This document shows positions 34,005-45,436 of a DNA stretch of 64,000 nucleotides, in pieces. The number at the start of each line of letters is the position of its first letter. The first letter of the stretch is position 1. Position numbers and translations under genes: made by a program. Below the pieces are notes generated by a model. It did not search any database and was not told the origin of the DNA. It worked only from the letters and a program-made list of their open reading frames with translations. This stretch comes from Mesostigma viride (lineage: Eukaryota; Streptophyta; Mesostigmatophyceae; Mesostigmatales; Mesostigmataceae), in contig RPFO01000448.1 in assembly GCA_009746045.1 (NCBI GenBank), positions 2,752,882-2,816,881 on the forward strand, in the 5' to 3' direction.

Positions 34005-34255
34005 TTCTTTTCATGGATGGGCATCTGGTTTCCCATATCAGAGTGGGCATAAGCAAGAGTTTTTTTTAGAACTGAACTCCTTACTTCATTTGGCAAATGT
34101 GAGTCAACATTTCAGAATTATAATAATGGAAATTCCATTAGCTTACCGTATGATGCTACACATGTTCATAGTGGTCAATTACGTGAGCTCCTTGAGCTAG
34201 TCACACGCACTGGGGGTACTGTGGTTGTTAAGACCTCACTTGGACATGTGCAATG

Positions 34256-34748
34256 GGCCGGGCCCACTTCAAATGTTCCGAAAAGTGTGACACTTTTGGT
34301 CGTTTTTTTGACTTTTTCGACGATCGTCACTCTGCAGAGTGATTCGTCGTGCGAAATCGTGCGAAATTGTGCGAAATTTGCTGAAATCGTGTGAAATTTG
34401 CTGAAATCGTGCGAATTTGTGCGAAATTTGCTGAAATTGTGCGAAATTTCATGTGAAAAATGTCGACGGTAAAAAATTTTGATGTGCACAACGTGTGTGA
34501 ATTCATGCGAAATTTTGTCAAACGTCACTCCCCAAAACGACCCTTGGTTGAAATCCATGCGAAATTGTGCGAAATCATGCAAAATTGTGCGAAATCGTGC
34601 GAAATCGTGCGAAAATGTGTGAAAATTTTGCGAAAATCACGCGAAAATCACGCGAACTCGTGCGAAATTTTATTTTTTTTTTGCGAAAAACGACCAAAAG
34701 TGTCACACACTTGGCTTGGACGGCGGAACATTTGAAGTGGGCCCGGCC
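34256..34748. mobile_element. MITE nested in the Harbinger-type element
   Basis: Termini GGCCGGGCCCACTTCAAATG and its inverse, continuing to TTCC; a further shared block ACACTTTTGGTCGTTTTT lies just inside. AATG flanks both ends (34252-34255, 34749-34752). The interior is made of degenerate GTGCGAAAT(T/C) repeats on 34350-34670. No transposase. Confidence 0.75.
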
Positions 34749-35039
34749 AATGTCTTGAATTGGTTGCTCATTGAGTGAGACATAATGTTGGACGTATTGT
34801 GGCTGCTTAACAATAACTTTGTGCACGCGTAATTCTTTAATCATGACTAATGTCAGGCGCGTTGCAATTATAAAGGGAGGCATGCAACTATGCAATGTGC
34901 GAACATATTAATTCCATTTAGGGTTATTGCAGTTCAAAAGGAGTGGTGCCGTCGCAAACCGTGTAGATCCCGCTCTGAATGTTAGCCAGCCATAGTTGTA
35001 ACTTACAAGGCTGCACATTTCCACCTCCATTTGTTTCCA

Positions 35040-35145
35040 TCGTTGTGAATGACTCGACTAACACGGATGAGTCAACAGCAGGCTCGAGATATCAACAGCA
35101 TGGTCCGGGATCTCCATATTTCTGGCCTGCGCTAGTTGCTTTAGT
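35040..35145 (+). repeat. Dispersed repeat shared with 60905-61010
   Basis: GGCAGGCTCGAG-type core: GAATGACTCGA, CAGCAGGCTCGAGATATCA, CATGGTC, TTTCTGGCCTGCGCTAGTTG match GAACGACTCGA, CGGCAGGCTCGAGCTACCAT and TTTCTAGCCTGCACTGGTTG in order. Function unknown. Confidence 0.6.
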
Positions 35146-35750
35146 GATAGTCTTTACATTGTCATCAAGTGAGTGAGACAACAAACATGACAATTGCCTG
35201 GGGCCAGCAGATAAATGTCCAAAATTATTTCAATGAGCAATAAAAGTGATTACTACAAGTAGTCAAGGAAGTGTTATCGCACAGCAAATTTGAAGCAATA
35301 TCTTATGAATCACGTTCCATAGTGGCCATCATGATCGCACACACAAAAAGAGCATGCCCCTGAAAGAAAAGAGATCGGACTCAACGGACCTTACAAGTTG
35401 ACCTTTCTTACCAACCAGTGTGCCTAGAACGTGAAGCGTGGGGCGGCCAGCAACGAAAGATTGTTCATGCAGACGGACCGCCCATGCTATTGCCGGGCGC
35501 ATCAGTGTGTATGTCAATGAGACAACAGCGCAGGCCAGAGATCTGGAGAATCCGGACCAAGGTAGCTCGAGCCTGCCGTTATGTTATCCGCGTTTTCGAG
35601 TCGTGCACGATGATGGATATGAACCAGTGTGTGTGTGTGGCCATCAACACCAATTGCCGCCATCCATATCGTCATCAGGGCGTTGTGAGTTTCACGTTTG
35701 CTTTGTCGCTCATATTTCGCTTTGCCTTCGGCTTAGGCGAGCTCGCCTTG

Positions 35751-36065
35751 TCATCTCCAAAGAGTATGCAATGCCGCACAAGAAGACCGACATTTATTAC
35801 TGCGCCAACTATCGTCCTCAAGATTGCCAGCATCTCCAAAGATCACCAAAGCCGCAACCAGATCGAGTGCGGCGCTGTGCCCTTCGCGTGCAATGCTCTG
35901 CTCTTCTACAGCCGTGGGGCTCGGAGCATTTGGGTTAATGTCGTCGCTAATAGCAGGCTTCGGGTCACCTTTCGCGAGGGTAACCCGTTGTAGCCATTCC
36001 TGAAAAAGCTCGTCGGTGTCCCTCATGGCTGGCGACTCCCGAGCACCTGCCACCTTCCCGCGCAT
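35751..36065 (-). CDS. Possible second ORF of the Harbinger-type element
   Basis: A 104-codon minus-strand frame (MRDTDELFQEWLQRVTLAKG inside) lies near the right end. Harbinger elements usually carry a second, Myb-like gene, but no Myb motif is visible here. A plus-strand frame overlaps it. Low confidence. Confidence 0.2.
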   Translation of the reverse strand: MRGKVAGARESPAMRDTDELFQEWLQRVTLAKGDPKPAISDDINPNAPSPTAVEEQSIAREGHSAALDLVAALVIFGDAGNLEDDSWRSNKCRSSCAALHTLWR

Positions 36066-36311
36066 GTTGCACGTCTGGCATTTTCATGGGCTTGCTTCGC
36101 GCCAACGCACGCTGTCCACCACAAGTTCACAAAGAGTTCACGAGGAGTTCACGGGGAGTTCACGGGGAGTTCACAACTTCGGACTTCGGGGAGATTGTGA
36201 ACTCGTCCTGTGAACTCGTGAACTCCTCGGGACCCAAAATTAGCTCGGCCCCGGTCGGCCCAGTTCACAAAAGAGTTCACAAAGAGTTCACCGCCTCATG
36301 TGAGTCGTGCC

Positions 36312-36770
36312 TTACGTTGATTCAAAGAATTCAGTATTACCAGAACTCAAGAGGTACCAGGGAAGAATCAGAGAAGAACCGGCAGGAACTCCCAAAAAGT
36401 CCTTGGCAAAGGGAATCCCATAGTAATTCAACCTTGTGCCCAAGGTCATACTTCCAGTAATAATTTTTAGTTATAACTGGCAATGCGAGAAGCCGAGAAA
36501 CGTTTTGGCGCAGTTGACAGAGGTCTGGCTATGGGCAACATGATTGTAATATTCGGAAAAGTCAGGACTGGATAAGTAATATTTGGCAACAAAGCAACCC
36601 CGATGAGCGTCTCACTAATCTCATCTAGCACGAGTTTAATTAATTTATTAATCAATTAATTATTTATTTATTTAATAGCAGTAGTAGTGTAGAATAGTAA
36701 GGCTTCAGTTACACAACGTGGCCTTGTCCATGTACGCCTATTCAGTTACTTCTGCCACCTGAGTCGCCTT
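36312..36770. other. Intergenic, AT-rich tail sequence
   Basis: 36630-36680 has an ATTAATTAATT/ATTTATTT tract like the LINE tails elsewhere. No gene. Confidence 0.4.
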
Positions 36771-36774
36771 GTTC

Positions 36775-38845
36775 TGCATGGCAGTCCGTCAAAAGAAGGG
36801 AGAGGGAGTGGATGCGGTGTTCAAACTGAGCTGGGACCACTAGGTCGGCCAGCAAGATCTGGGTGTAGTTCATGGCAGGTTTACTGACCTAGCTTCCTAG
36901 GAACTAATGTCCTTGGCCGGGCCAGGCCATGTCAAGATATCAGATAGTGCCGCCCTGGTTGGCCAAGCCGCGGCTGGGGGCTGGCCAGACCAAAGGCGGT
37001 GTCGACCTGGCTGGTAGTGCTAGCAAGATGTATGCTATCCTACGCTGCCTAATCTCGTCCGAAATACGAGGCATCCCCTGATACCGGCAAAGACTCTATA
37101 ATGACCTATGCTTGGAAAACCCTACATTCAGGACCTGTCGGAGCATCCTATAAACCGTGCCGTCGAGCTTAGCCGCCAGTCAGTCCGTGAGTGTCCACGC
37201 CTGGCATCGGCGCCATACGTAAGCACCGTGAGGACGAGGACCTTGAAGAGCATGCGCTTGCGGTGCTCGCCCAGGCCCTTCGAGCGCCAGTAGGTGTACA
37301 TGTTGAGCGAACGGAGCCTGGCCCAGGCCAGGCCGATGCGGATGTCAACATCGTCAGTCGGCGGTGTCGGGGAGCATGCTCCCCAGCAGTTTGAAGCGCT
37401 ATAGCCATTAGCCTAGCCATAACAATCTTCCACCCCATTGTCGTCAGAAAGCAACAAACGTGAAAACGCTAGCTGCCCAAATCTGCAAGATTCCGCGGAA
37501 CACAGAAAGTATGAAAGCCTAGAAGCTACCAGCAAGGAATCGAAATAGGACCTTTAACATGATTTCGCGGCTGTGTGAGTCTTCTGATCCGAAGGCATCT
37601 CACTTAACGTTTCGAAACAGCCCAACTGCAAAAAACCTCTTTACCAGAGAGGGGTGCCAATATGTCCTAGATATTGCAGAATCTATCACGGACCTACGCG
37701 ATATTCTAGTATCGCCGTTCGAAGTAGGCAGGTTGACCACGGCTGGAATCTGGTTGTAGTGTGACGTACAAACCTAGAGGACGTAGCCGAAACTAACTAA
37801 TATCAACCGATCTTACATTATCGTCAGAAAGCAACAAACCAGTTCCACCCCATGCCAGGCCCTTCCACCCCATGCCCGCCTTAATTGTGGAAGAACTGCA
37901 TCGCCTTCAGCCTGGTGAGTCCCCTCTGCACCTTGTGCCGGTGGACTTCATCAAAGCCTTCGATTCGGTTTTCTGGCCTGCGCTGTGGGACATCCTCGCT
38001 CTGTTCCGGATCCCCCCCCCCTGAATGCTGTCATCCGCAACCTGTATGGAGGGTCCACCTTTTCGGTGCGCACTTCCTATGGGACCACGCCACCATGCCC
38101 TTTACAGAAGGGAGTGTGGCAGGGCTGCGTGCTGTCGCCCTACCTGTTCGCTATTGTGGTCGAATACGTGATGATTCAGGCGCGCAAGCGGTTTGCCCGC
38201 ATTGTGGGTAGGGAACCAGGGGTGCAGGCCGACAACCGTTTCTGGCATGGCGGCGCGGAAACGGAGATTCGGCTGGCGGACATCATCTATATGCAGACGA
38301 CACCAAGTGCTCTCTTCGAGGGCACTGAGCACGTGCAGATGTGGCTTGACTGCCTGGCAATCGAGGCCCGTGCGGTGGGGCTTGAGCTATATGTCAGCAA
38401 GAAGACAGAGGAGGCTCTAGCGATAGTAGGGCTCACTCAGCCACCGCCCGAGCTCTTTCGATCTCCTTAAGTGACGGCTCTCGAGTCCTGTATCGGGACC
38501 GCGTATGTCAAGTTGCTGGGCAGCCTACTCGATCCCAGCTGCGAGGCCGACGTAGACCACCGTATCTCCCTCGCCTGGCACGCAATTTACACCAATACCG
38601 GCCGGGCCCTGTGGCGCAAGCCCTTGGGCAAGATTGAGAAACAGGACCTGTTTGCAGTCCTGGTCCACCCTGTTCTTACGTACGGGGCCGAGACGTGGAC
38701 ACTCACAGCCGACGTACCTTGCCAGAAAGCTGGACGGCGCGGTCACGTCAACATGCTGCGATCCATTTTTCGTGTAGGATACGCTGCTCATGTTCGCAAT
38801 GAGAACCTGTACCTTGGCATGCCATACATCACAAGCACCATTAAC
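36775..38845 (+). pseudogene. LINE ORF2 remnant: reverse transcriptase with lost catalytic site
   Basis: 36775-36920 matches 62160-62330 upstream of another LINE ORF2. From about 37885 the plus strand encodes an RT domain: VPVDFIKAFDSVFW, then after a frameshift in a C-run NLYGGSTFSVRTSYG, GVWQGCVLSPYLFAIVV and the catalytic position RLADIIYM where active enzymes have a second Asp (ADD), then LELYVSKKTEEALAI. A TAA at 38468 is followed by the thumb/C-terminal part: LLGSLLDPSCEADVDHRISL, then VLTYGAETWTLT. The enzyme is dead. Confidence 0.8.
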
Positions 38846-38999
38846 CCGTGTTTTTTCAATTAGTACGCGATATATATCGCGTTGTAAGCTTTTTTTAGAA
38901 CGCGTATAGCACCTAAGGAAAATTTTTTTCATGGTCATGTATATACTTTCCTGAAAGCCCATAAATCAAATCATTTTTGAGCTACTCAGACCTACAACA

Positions 39000-39740
39000 T
39001 GAGCACTGATTCATTAGAGAGATACACTTGTTTGAATACAGGGGGGTCTGGCCATGACCGCGATTTGTTGACCCTAGGTCACAAGTCATGTGCTTATTCA
39101 CAAATGGTTCATGAAAAAAATCTGGCTTCTTGCACGAGCTATCTATGGGCAACATATGCAGGCTTTGTGGAACAAAACTCAGGCCCATTGGGCCGCTGGA
39201 GCTATTTTTCATTTGCTGCCATCACAAATATACAACGCAGTACAACAACGCAGTGGGAAAAATGAGAGCCCTTCACAACATGACGCAACGACACGAGCCC
39301 CATAAACGGGGCCATAGTGAGCTTGGAGGGTCAAAACGTTGAAAATAGGTGTTGTGATAAGTTATACAGCATCAAACATGCATGCATCAAACATCATGAC
39401 TGGATGACCTAATATGACTGAATCAGGCAGCCATAGCCAAAGCATCATCCACTCTCACAACGTGTTGAGCACGTACATGCCTTGTGGGAACGGAGGTGCT
39501 GGGTTTGAATCATTCCATAACGCGTGCAATACTGAAATTAAGAATTAAGAGGCACGTGTAATGCAAGGCTTGGATAGGTTGAGCCGATCCATGAGCTTAC
39601 ATGCAGGCAAAGATGACGCTGGAATGCATGCTAGCAAATGGTGGCAAGATGCTAACAACACACATAATTATACACCATGATTATGGGCACCTACGGCTGA
39701 TCTTCTTGCACAATCAACACAGTATAAACCATCAACATCC
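39000..39740. other. Unassigned sequence
   Basis: Short frames only; nothing recognised. Confidence 0.35.
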
Positions 39741-39744
39741 AATC

Positions 39745-40396
39745 CTCACGATATATTAATTAATTAATTAATTAAACTCGTGCTCCCGTTGGGGAGTCAC
39801 GGAGCACCGAAGTGCTTTTAATCCCTGTGTGTGCACTACAGGAGAAAGGGCAGAGACCCCCAGTCTCCTTCATGCCAAAGGCATGCCACAGCTGCAATCG
39901 GGCGCGGCTAGCGAAAAGGACAGGCTAACGATCCGGCAAACTGTGGGTGCAATAAGACCCATGTGAGCATATCATAGCAAGGCAAGTAATCTGAACATAG
40001 CCAGGGCGTAGCATGGCTGTACTAGGACTAGGCTAAGGCTATGGCTGGTTGTGTACCGTGCGTTGGCGGCACGTGACTAGGTGTGTTGGCACAGCTAGGC
40101 ATGGCTGCCTTAGCGGCAGTGACGCCAATGGTTACAAGCTAGGGCTATTGCTATTCTAGCCCGCTGGGGGCGTCCACATCTTGTGGTTGATCATCAGGTC
40201 CCCGCCCCTCCAGTACACCTTGGGCTTCTGGGGGTCCTGCTTATGGCGGAGGTATTCCGGCCACAGGTCGCGTCGCTGCTGTTGCTGAGCGGGGGTGAGG
40301 TCGTCATCCAGCGTCCAGGTGAGGTCGTGCAACCGCTTGCGACGAGAGAGGAACCGCTGCTTATCCTCAGGGGAGGGGAAGGTGAGTAGGACTGGT
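39745..40396 (-). pseudogene. LINE ORF1-only copy (C-terminal domain plus 3' tail)
   Basis: Minus strand 40396-40180 encodes the L1-ORF1-like C-terminal domain: PPVLLTFPSPEDKQRFLSRR, then DLTWTLDDDLTPAQQQQRRD and KPKVYWRGGDLMINHK. About 350 bp downstream on the same strand is the GCTCCGTGACTCCCC tail with TTAATTAATTAAT (39750-39815). No ORF2 intervenes. Confidence 0.65.
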
Positions 40397-40769
40397 GGGG
40401 GGGCCGCCTTGTCCCGTGAGTGGGGACACGATATATGCACGGCTTGACGACGTATACAGCACCTAAAATTATACTGCAATATTGCAACCTAGCTGCTATG
40501 GCTGACATGCAAGCAACGTCGAGTACTGAGTAGGATGGCGGTCTTAGAGAGGCTGGGCAGAGATCGGTAGAACTGGAAAACTGGCAGAAACTCGGTAGAA
40601 ACACGATATACATACGCCTGCAAGCACTATTGAGCCGGTGGCAGAGGCCATTTCCAGGAAAATACAGCATACCGTAGCAATAGCCACGGTCACGCCTTAC
40701 GCTATTTGCAGGCACCATCACGCACGTACGCTGATATATCAATTGTCCCGACGCCATTACGCAATATTA

Positions 40770-43700
40770 TGACGAGCAAACGCTCCTCGACGCAACGCAG
40801 TTTGGCGGATGCGCTCGGCCATGAAAATACGTCTGCAGCTCAGGCTGCAGCTTCGCCCTCAGGTCCGGCAGGCAGCGGTGACACTAGTCGCGCACTGGTG
40901 CTCGCCCCGAACCCTCCCGGGCTTAATGCCTCGCCATCGGCATTGCCTGACCCTAAACGCGCAGCCGCCCAGCCGACAAAACAGGAGGGTTTTCACGCCC
41001 CACAGAACCGCGCTTTCGGCCCCAACCTTTCAAGGTCGACGGCCACGACTGGACCAACATGTCCCCGGCAACTGCTCTGCATTGCATCTCAGTCTGGAGG
41101 GACTTCGCCTCGCTTTACGACCTGTGCCTCCATCTCCACGACATCAATCGCCTCCTCCTCCCGGACGGCAAATTTTGGTTTAACACCGACACTTTGCTCG
41201 GGTGCGCCCGCCCCCAACGCCAGCACACCATTCTCAACTCCCTTCTCATGCGCTCTGACGGCGAGATCTGGGCTCCATCCATCTCCGCCCCCACACTCCG
41301 TTAAATCCTTACGGAAGCCTTTCAGCAGCACGTGACCCGGCCCCCTTGCTGCCGACGTCGCAGCAATCGGCGGCACGCTGGCTGCTGAACTTCCTCACAT
41401 TTCCACCACCGCCGCCTCCACCTCCACTGCCAAGTTCCGCCTCCACTGCATGCCGACATCAAAGCCCAGCTCCTCGACCTCGACCAACGCCTTCAAGCCA
41501 CCGCCAGTCCGCCACCGCCCTTGAGTGCTTGCATGACACCGCCGGCCTCACCGCCCAGGCGGTGAAGGACATCGCCGCCCAGCCGGCACCTGCTGGCCCG
41601 GCCGGCGATGCTCCCTCCACCTGGGCGGACTTGCTTAAGCATCACACCACCTCCACCACCTAGCTCCACCATCACGGCACAACTCGATCAAGCAACAAGC
41701 CCTCGACCTTCGCGAGGAAGCTGACATTGCCAGGCGCAGCCACAATGTCATCGTCAAGCACTTCGACCAGCCGGCAGGTGAGACCTCCATGAGCCTTCTT
41801 GAGGCATTTAAGCGCGACATTTTTGCCCCCTTGCTACTCACAGTTGGTGAGCTGGACATGTCTGCTGTCCGCCTCCCCCGCGCGCGGGGGAAGGCTGGCC
41901 CGGCACCCGTGCTCCTCACCTTTAAGTACATGGCGGACAAGCTGTCGTTCCTTAACCCCTAAATGGTCTTGCTGCCGATTTTCCGCCAAAAAGTGACTTA
42001 CAGCCGATTTGTCGGCACCTACTCGGGGGACCAGTTTGCGAGAATACTAATGGGAATTAGGAAACGTTTAGCTGAGAAGAATGAAAGTTTATAAGTTTCT
42101 CCAGAACATGATACTAGGGTTTGCTATATTTTCACCAAGTTTAACAGGTGTTCCAGACCGTCAAAGTACAAGGGGTCAGGGTACTTTTTCACGTACAACG
42201 TGCATTCCGGAAAACGACGACCTGGCCATGGCGGCTTGCGCCCACGCATGGCATTTACGTTTGCGTTCGAATTTTCTGGCCAAACTTAGGATATTGATTT
42301 TATACGTCCTAAAGATCATACAGGCCAATTTTTGGTTCGCGGGAATGCCATTTGATAGGTGTCGGCAGCGTTCTTGCTGGAAAAAACTGCGATCAGGCCG
42401 GACGATAGAAACGTTGACAGCAATACCTTTCCGGCGTATTTTAAAGGATATATCGGTTTCTTTGTACTTTTTATGATACATATTAGTCGTAAACGTGCAA
42501 GGGTGGCCAGAAATCGCCGAATCCAGCGACCATGCTGCACAACTTTGGTGTGCCGAAATGCGCCATTTTGCGGCCACCGCCTGGGCCAAGGTAACGCCAT
42601 CCATGCCTGGTAAAGCTTAAGCATCGTTTTCCTATCGATGTTTGACGTTTATATATACGTTCTAGCTTGTGTAGCACATTCTTTTTGCATTATTCATGCT
42701 CTTTCTTGACCCTGGCCTGGCCCCTTTCTAAAACACCCTTCTTAGATGCTTCCCTCAGTCAGTTGACCTGCCACAGGGTGATGGTGATAAGTTTTAGAGG
42801 CTGTATGGGTTTGAATACCTCCATATATGTTTGTTATACATTTCCCACACACATATTGCATGAGTGTGAGGCAGTTGGCTGGTCTCTGTGGCATCATCAA
42901 GCATGTAACCGGTGAGTAGAAGCTTCCCATTGTCAGCATGTGCCACCAGGTGTGCTGGCCATCACCTGGAAAGCTATAGCAGCGTAGGCCTAGTTTATCC
43001 TTGCTAGGGCAGGCTGAAATAGGCTTAAAATCACTAGTTTGTTGGTGGCTGCCTCCTAGAATGCATGCCTTGCGTAGGGTATCCGTACCACGTTACCTAC
43101 GTGCATGGACAAGGTGGCACCTGCACATAGGTGCCATGTAAGGGCAGTGTGATGATGCAGTTATGTTTCCCCATAGTTGTGGAAGGGAAATGTATTGTTT
43201 GGCATGGTTGGGGGCCATATTAGTAGGTATTAGTAGGTAGTATGCCCACTCCTACCCCCTTGGTTGCTTTTTACCAACGGTACCCCTATGGGCTGTACTG
43301 GGTGTAACTGCTGGTATACCCACCCAAATGATGACCCCAATGGCTCAAACTGTTCAGCTACTAATTGTTTATCATCCCTGAAGTGGTAGGTGCCTAGCTC
43401 TTACAACATAATTCAAAATGCACATTCTACCAAAAATGAAAACGCTCGTCTTGACCCCCCTGACTTTGACGGCAGTTATACATGGCCTACGATGAATATA
43501 TGTGAGGTTGTGATATATCATGGCTTAGGGCAACTCATGGACATGCTTGCCCCCCAAGGACAGCCATTGGATATTGCTAGGTTGTACAGGGGCTGGTTTA
43601 CAAAATAGGTGAGTTACTGCCGATTTATCGGCAGCATTTCCGCCCATTTAGGGGTTAAATGCCGCAAGACGGAGACTCGCTTCACGCTGGATGACGACTT

Positions 43701-43812
43701 GACCCTGGCCCAGCAACAGCGGCGACGCGAGCTATGGCCGACCTACCTTCAGCTCCGGCAGAGCGCAGGGGGGAAGCCGGTACTACTGGAGGGGGGCGGT
43801 CATCCACGTTGA
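40770..43812 (+). pseudogene. LINE ORF1 (L1-ORF1p-like RNA-binding protein), frameshifted and split by insertion
   Basis: ATG at 40770 opens a Ser/Ala/Pro-rich N-terminus (MTSKRSSTQRSLADALGH). Frames then change repeatedly (WTNMSPATALHCISVWRDF; PSTWADLL; the RRM-like SHNVIVKHFDQPAGETSMS-LLEAF; RLPRARGKAGPAPVLLTFKY). At 41952 the frame is broken by a TTAA-flanked element and resumes at 43659 with CRKTETRFTLDDDLTLAQQQ and RRRELWPTYLQLRQS. The intact junction is seen in the copy at 61511-61882. A 3' tail follows at 44220-44300 without any ORF2. Confidence 0.78.
41956..43654. mobile_element. piggyBac-like non-autonomous element, TTAA target
   Basis: TTAA at 41952-41955 and 43655-43658. Ends CCCCTAAATGG and CCATTTAGGGG, with a subterminal inverted GCTGCCGAT(T/A) motif (41972-41981; 43617-43637 region) and an inner GCCGATTTGTCGGC hairpin. 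The surrounding LINE ORF1 becomes continuous if the element and one TTAA are removed, matching the paralogue at 61.7 kb. Internal frames show no piggyBac transposase. Confidence 0.85.
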
Positions 43813-44049
43813 CCACAAGCCCTGCATGGCATGCAGGCCCCTCGTGCCACCTCAGACTAAGGAATATATACCAGTAGTGTAGCTTAGTCAGGCTTAGCCT
43901 AGCATGTGGCCCACGCGCATGTGCGCCCATAATGGCCCCCCATGGATGATGCCTTCAGAATTTAGCCACGCCATGCCTATAATGGGACCCCAATGGATGT
44001 TGCATTAAGAATTTAGCCATGTTGTGCCTACGCAGAGAGATAGATGCTC

Positions 44050-44300
44050 TCTGTCGAGACGCCATGCCCTAGCTCTTGTATAGCCATGATCTTCCTCCCC
44101 CATGCCGGGATCCCCTTAGCTGGGTTGAACCCGAGACAGCATGGTGATGCCGGTGTCCTTGAGACACCTAGAGAGAGAGCAAGTGTTGACTACATTCCAC
44201 TCTTGCAGGAAGTAGCCCAGAATGTATTAAAAGCCATATGCCCCTTCTCCGGGATATGTGCTACATGTACTCCCAATGGAGTTATTAATTAATTAATTAT
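44050..44300 (+). repeat. LINE 3' region with (TTAA)n tail
   Basis: CATGCCGGGATCCCCTTAGC, AGTAGCCCAGAATGTATTAA and GATATGTGCTACATGTACTC end in TTATTAATTAATTAATTATG. The inverse is at 56405-56610. Confidence 0.85.
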
Positions 44301-44639
44301 GTTATTGTACGGAGTAATGTTACTAAATAATTAATCATGCCCGGAGCTACCCAATAAAAGTCTGCACAAATCTCGGTTTAGCCGAGAGTCCGGGCGTTCG
44401 GAATGAATAAACATGTGTTAGGAGTCAAAAGACCATGGAAATACCAAGCATGGTGCCGCAGCAGACCCGAGTCTTGACGTAATAATATGTATGCCGGTTT
44501 CCAGGGTTTCCGCATGAAAGTTGGGTGAGAAACTGGAAAAAACTACGTTTCCTTTGCCCCAGCACCTCAACAAACTAGTAGAAACCTAATTATCAACCTT
44601 TGAACGCATCATCATGGTCGTGCCACCCAACATCCAGTG

Positions 44640-45436
44640 AAATTCGTGCGAAAAGTGGCGAGATCTACCTGCCGCCATTGCCGTCCCGTGAAAATGCCTG
44701 ATTTCAGTGGTACATATTTGTTTGCAGCTGTCACAAAAAAAATACCAAAAATACCAGGATTCTTTTTTGAATTCTATGAGATGTTTCTGACCTATGTTGA
44801 AAGTTTCAGACCAAAAATCGCATGCTTAATAGGTTTGCCACGTGTCAGATTACAACGCGATACATCGCGTTCTAACCCTACAACGCGATGTATCGCGTTG
44901 TAAAATTAAAAACACGGGTGCCTGCAGCTAGTGGGGCACTTACTTAGCTCGCACCAACCAGGTACGTAGACACATCACGCGGTCCCCCCGCGGGACAGCC
45001 GGGACTGCGCCCAGCTCTGACATGGGCTGCAGCCTGGCCGGCACCTCCTTACGTGGGCCGGGCCCCATAATGCTAGATGCGCCGCAAAGGCACGCACCTT
45101 CAAAGAACAGCTAGTACTGAGGACATGGGGGGCCTAGGCCTCTCCGTGCTTTGGAACAAGATGATGGACAAGGTCAAGTGGGCCCAGGTCATAGAGGACA
45201 ACACCCCCCCCCCATCGCGGGGAAGCGCCCACGTTTGCAAACACGCGGGAAGCACGCTAGACAGGACCCCTAGGGTAGAGAGCTTAGAATAATAGATTTG
45301 GCTTGATGTTGTAGATAGACTACACCGGTAGGATTGTGTGTCCCCATCCACTCCATTCATCCGGGTTAATGCTCCGTGACTCCCGGCCAACGGGAGCACG
45401 AGTCTAATTAATTAATTAATTAATTAATTAATTAAT
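44640..45436 (+). pseudogene. LINE ORF2 C-terminal scrap and 3' tail
   Basis: MGGLGLSVLWNKMMDKVKWA (45123-45185) is the GGLGL-type C-terminal motif of LINE reverse transcriptases. The GCTCCGTGACTCCC tail with seven ATTA units follows at 45366-45436. Confidence 0.55.

Larger units (their letters stand above)
38845..44918. mobile_element. Possible TIR pair CCCGTGTTTTT... enclosing 6.1 kb
   Basis: Left CCCGTGTTTTTTCAATTAG followed by a TACGCGATATATATCGCGT palindrome; right inverse (AAAATTAAAAACACGGG, 44902-44918) preceded by CAACGCGATGTATCGCGTTG palindromes (44853-44900). TTAA precedes the left end but not the right, so a single insertion event is unproven. They may be two copies of one MITE in opposite orientation. 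Confidence 0.35.
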
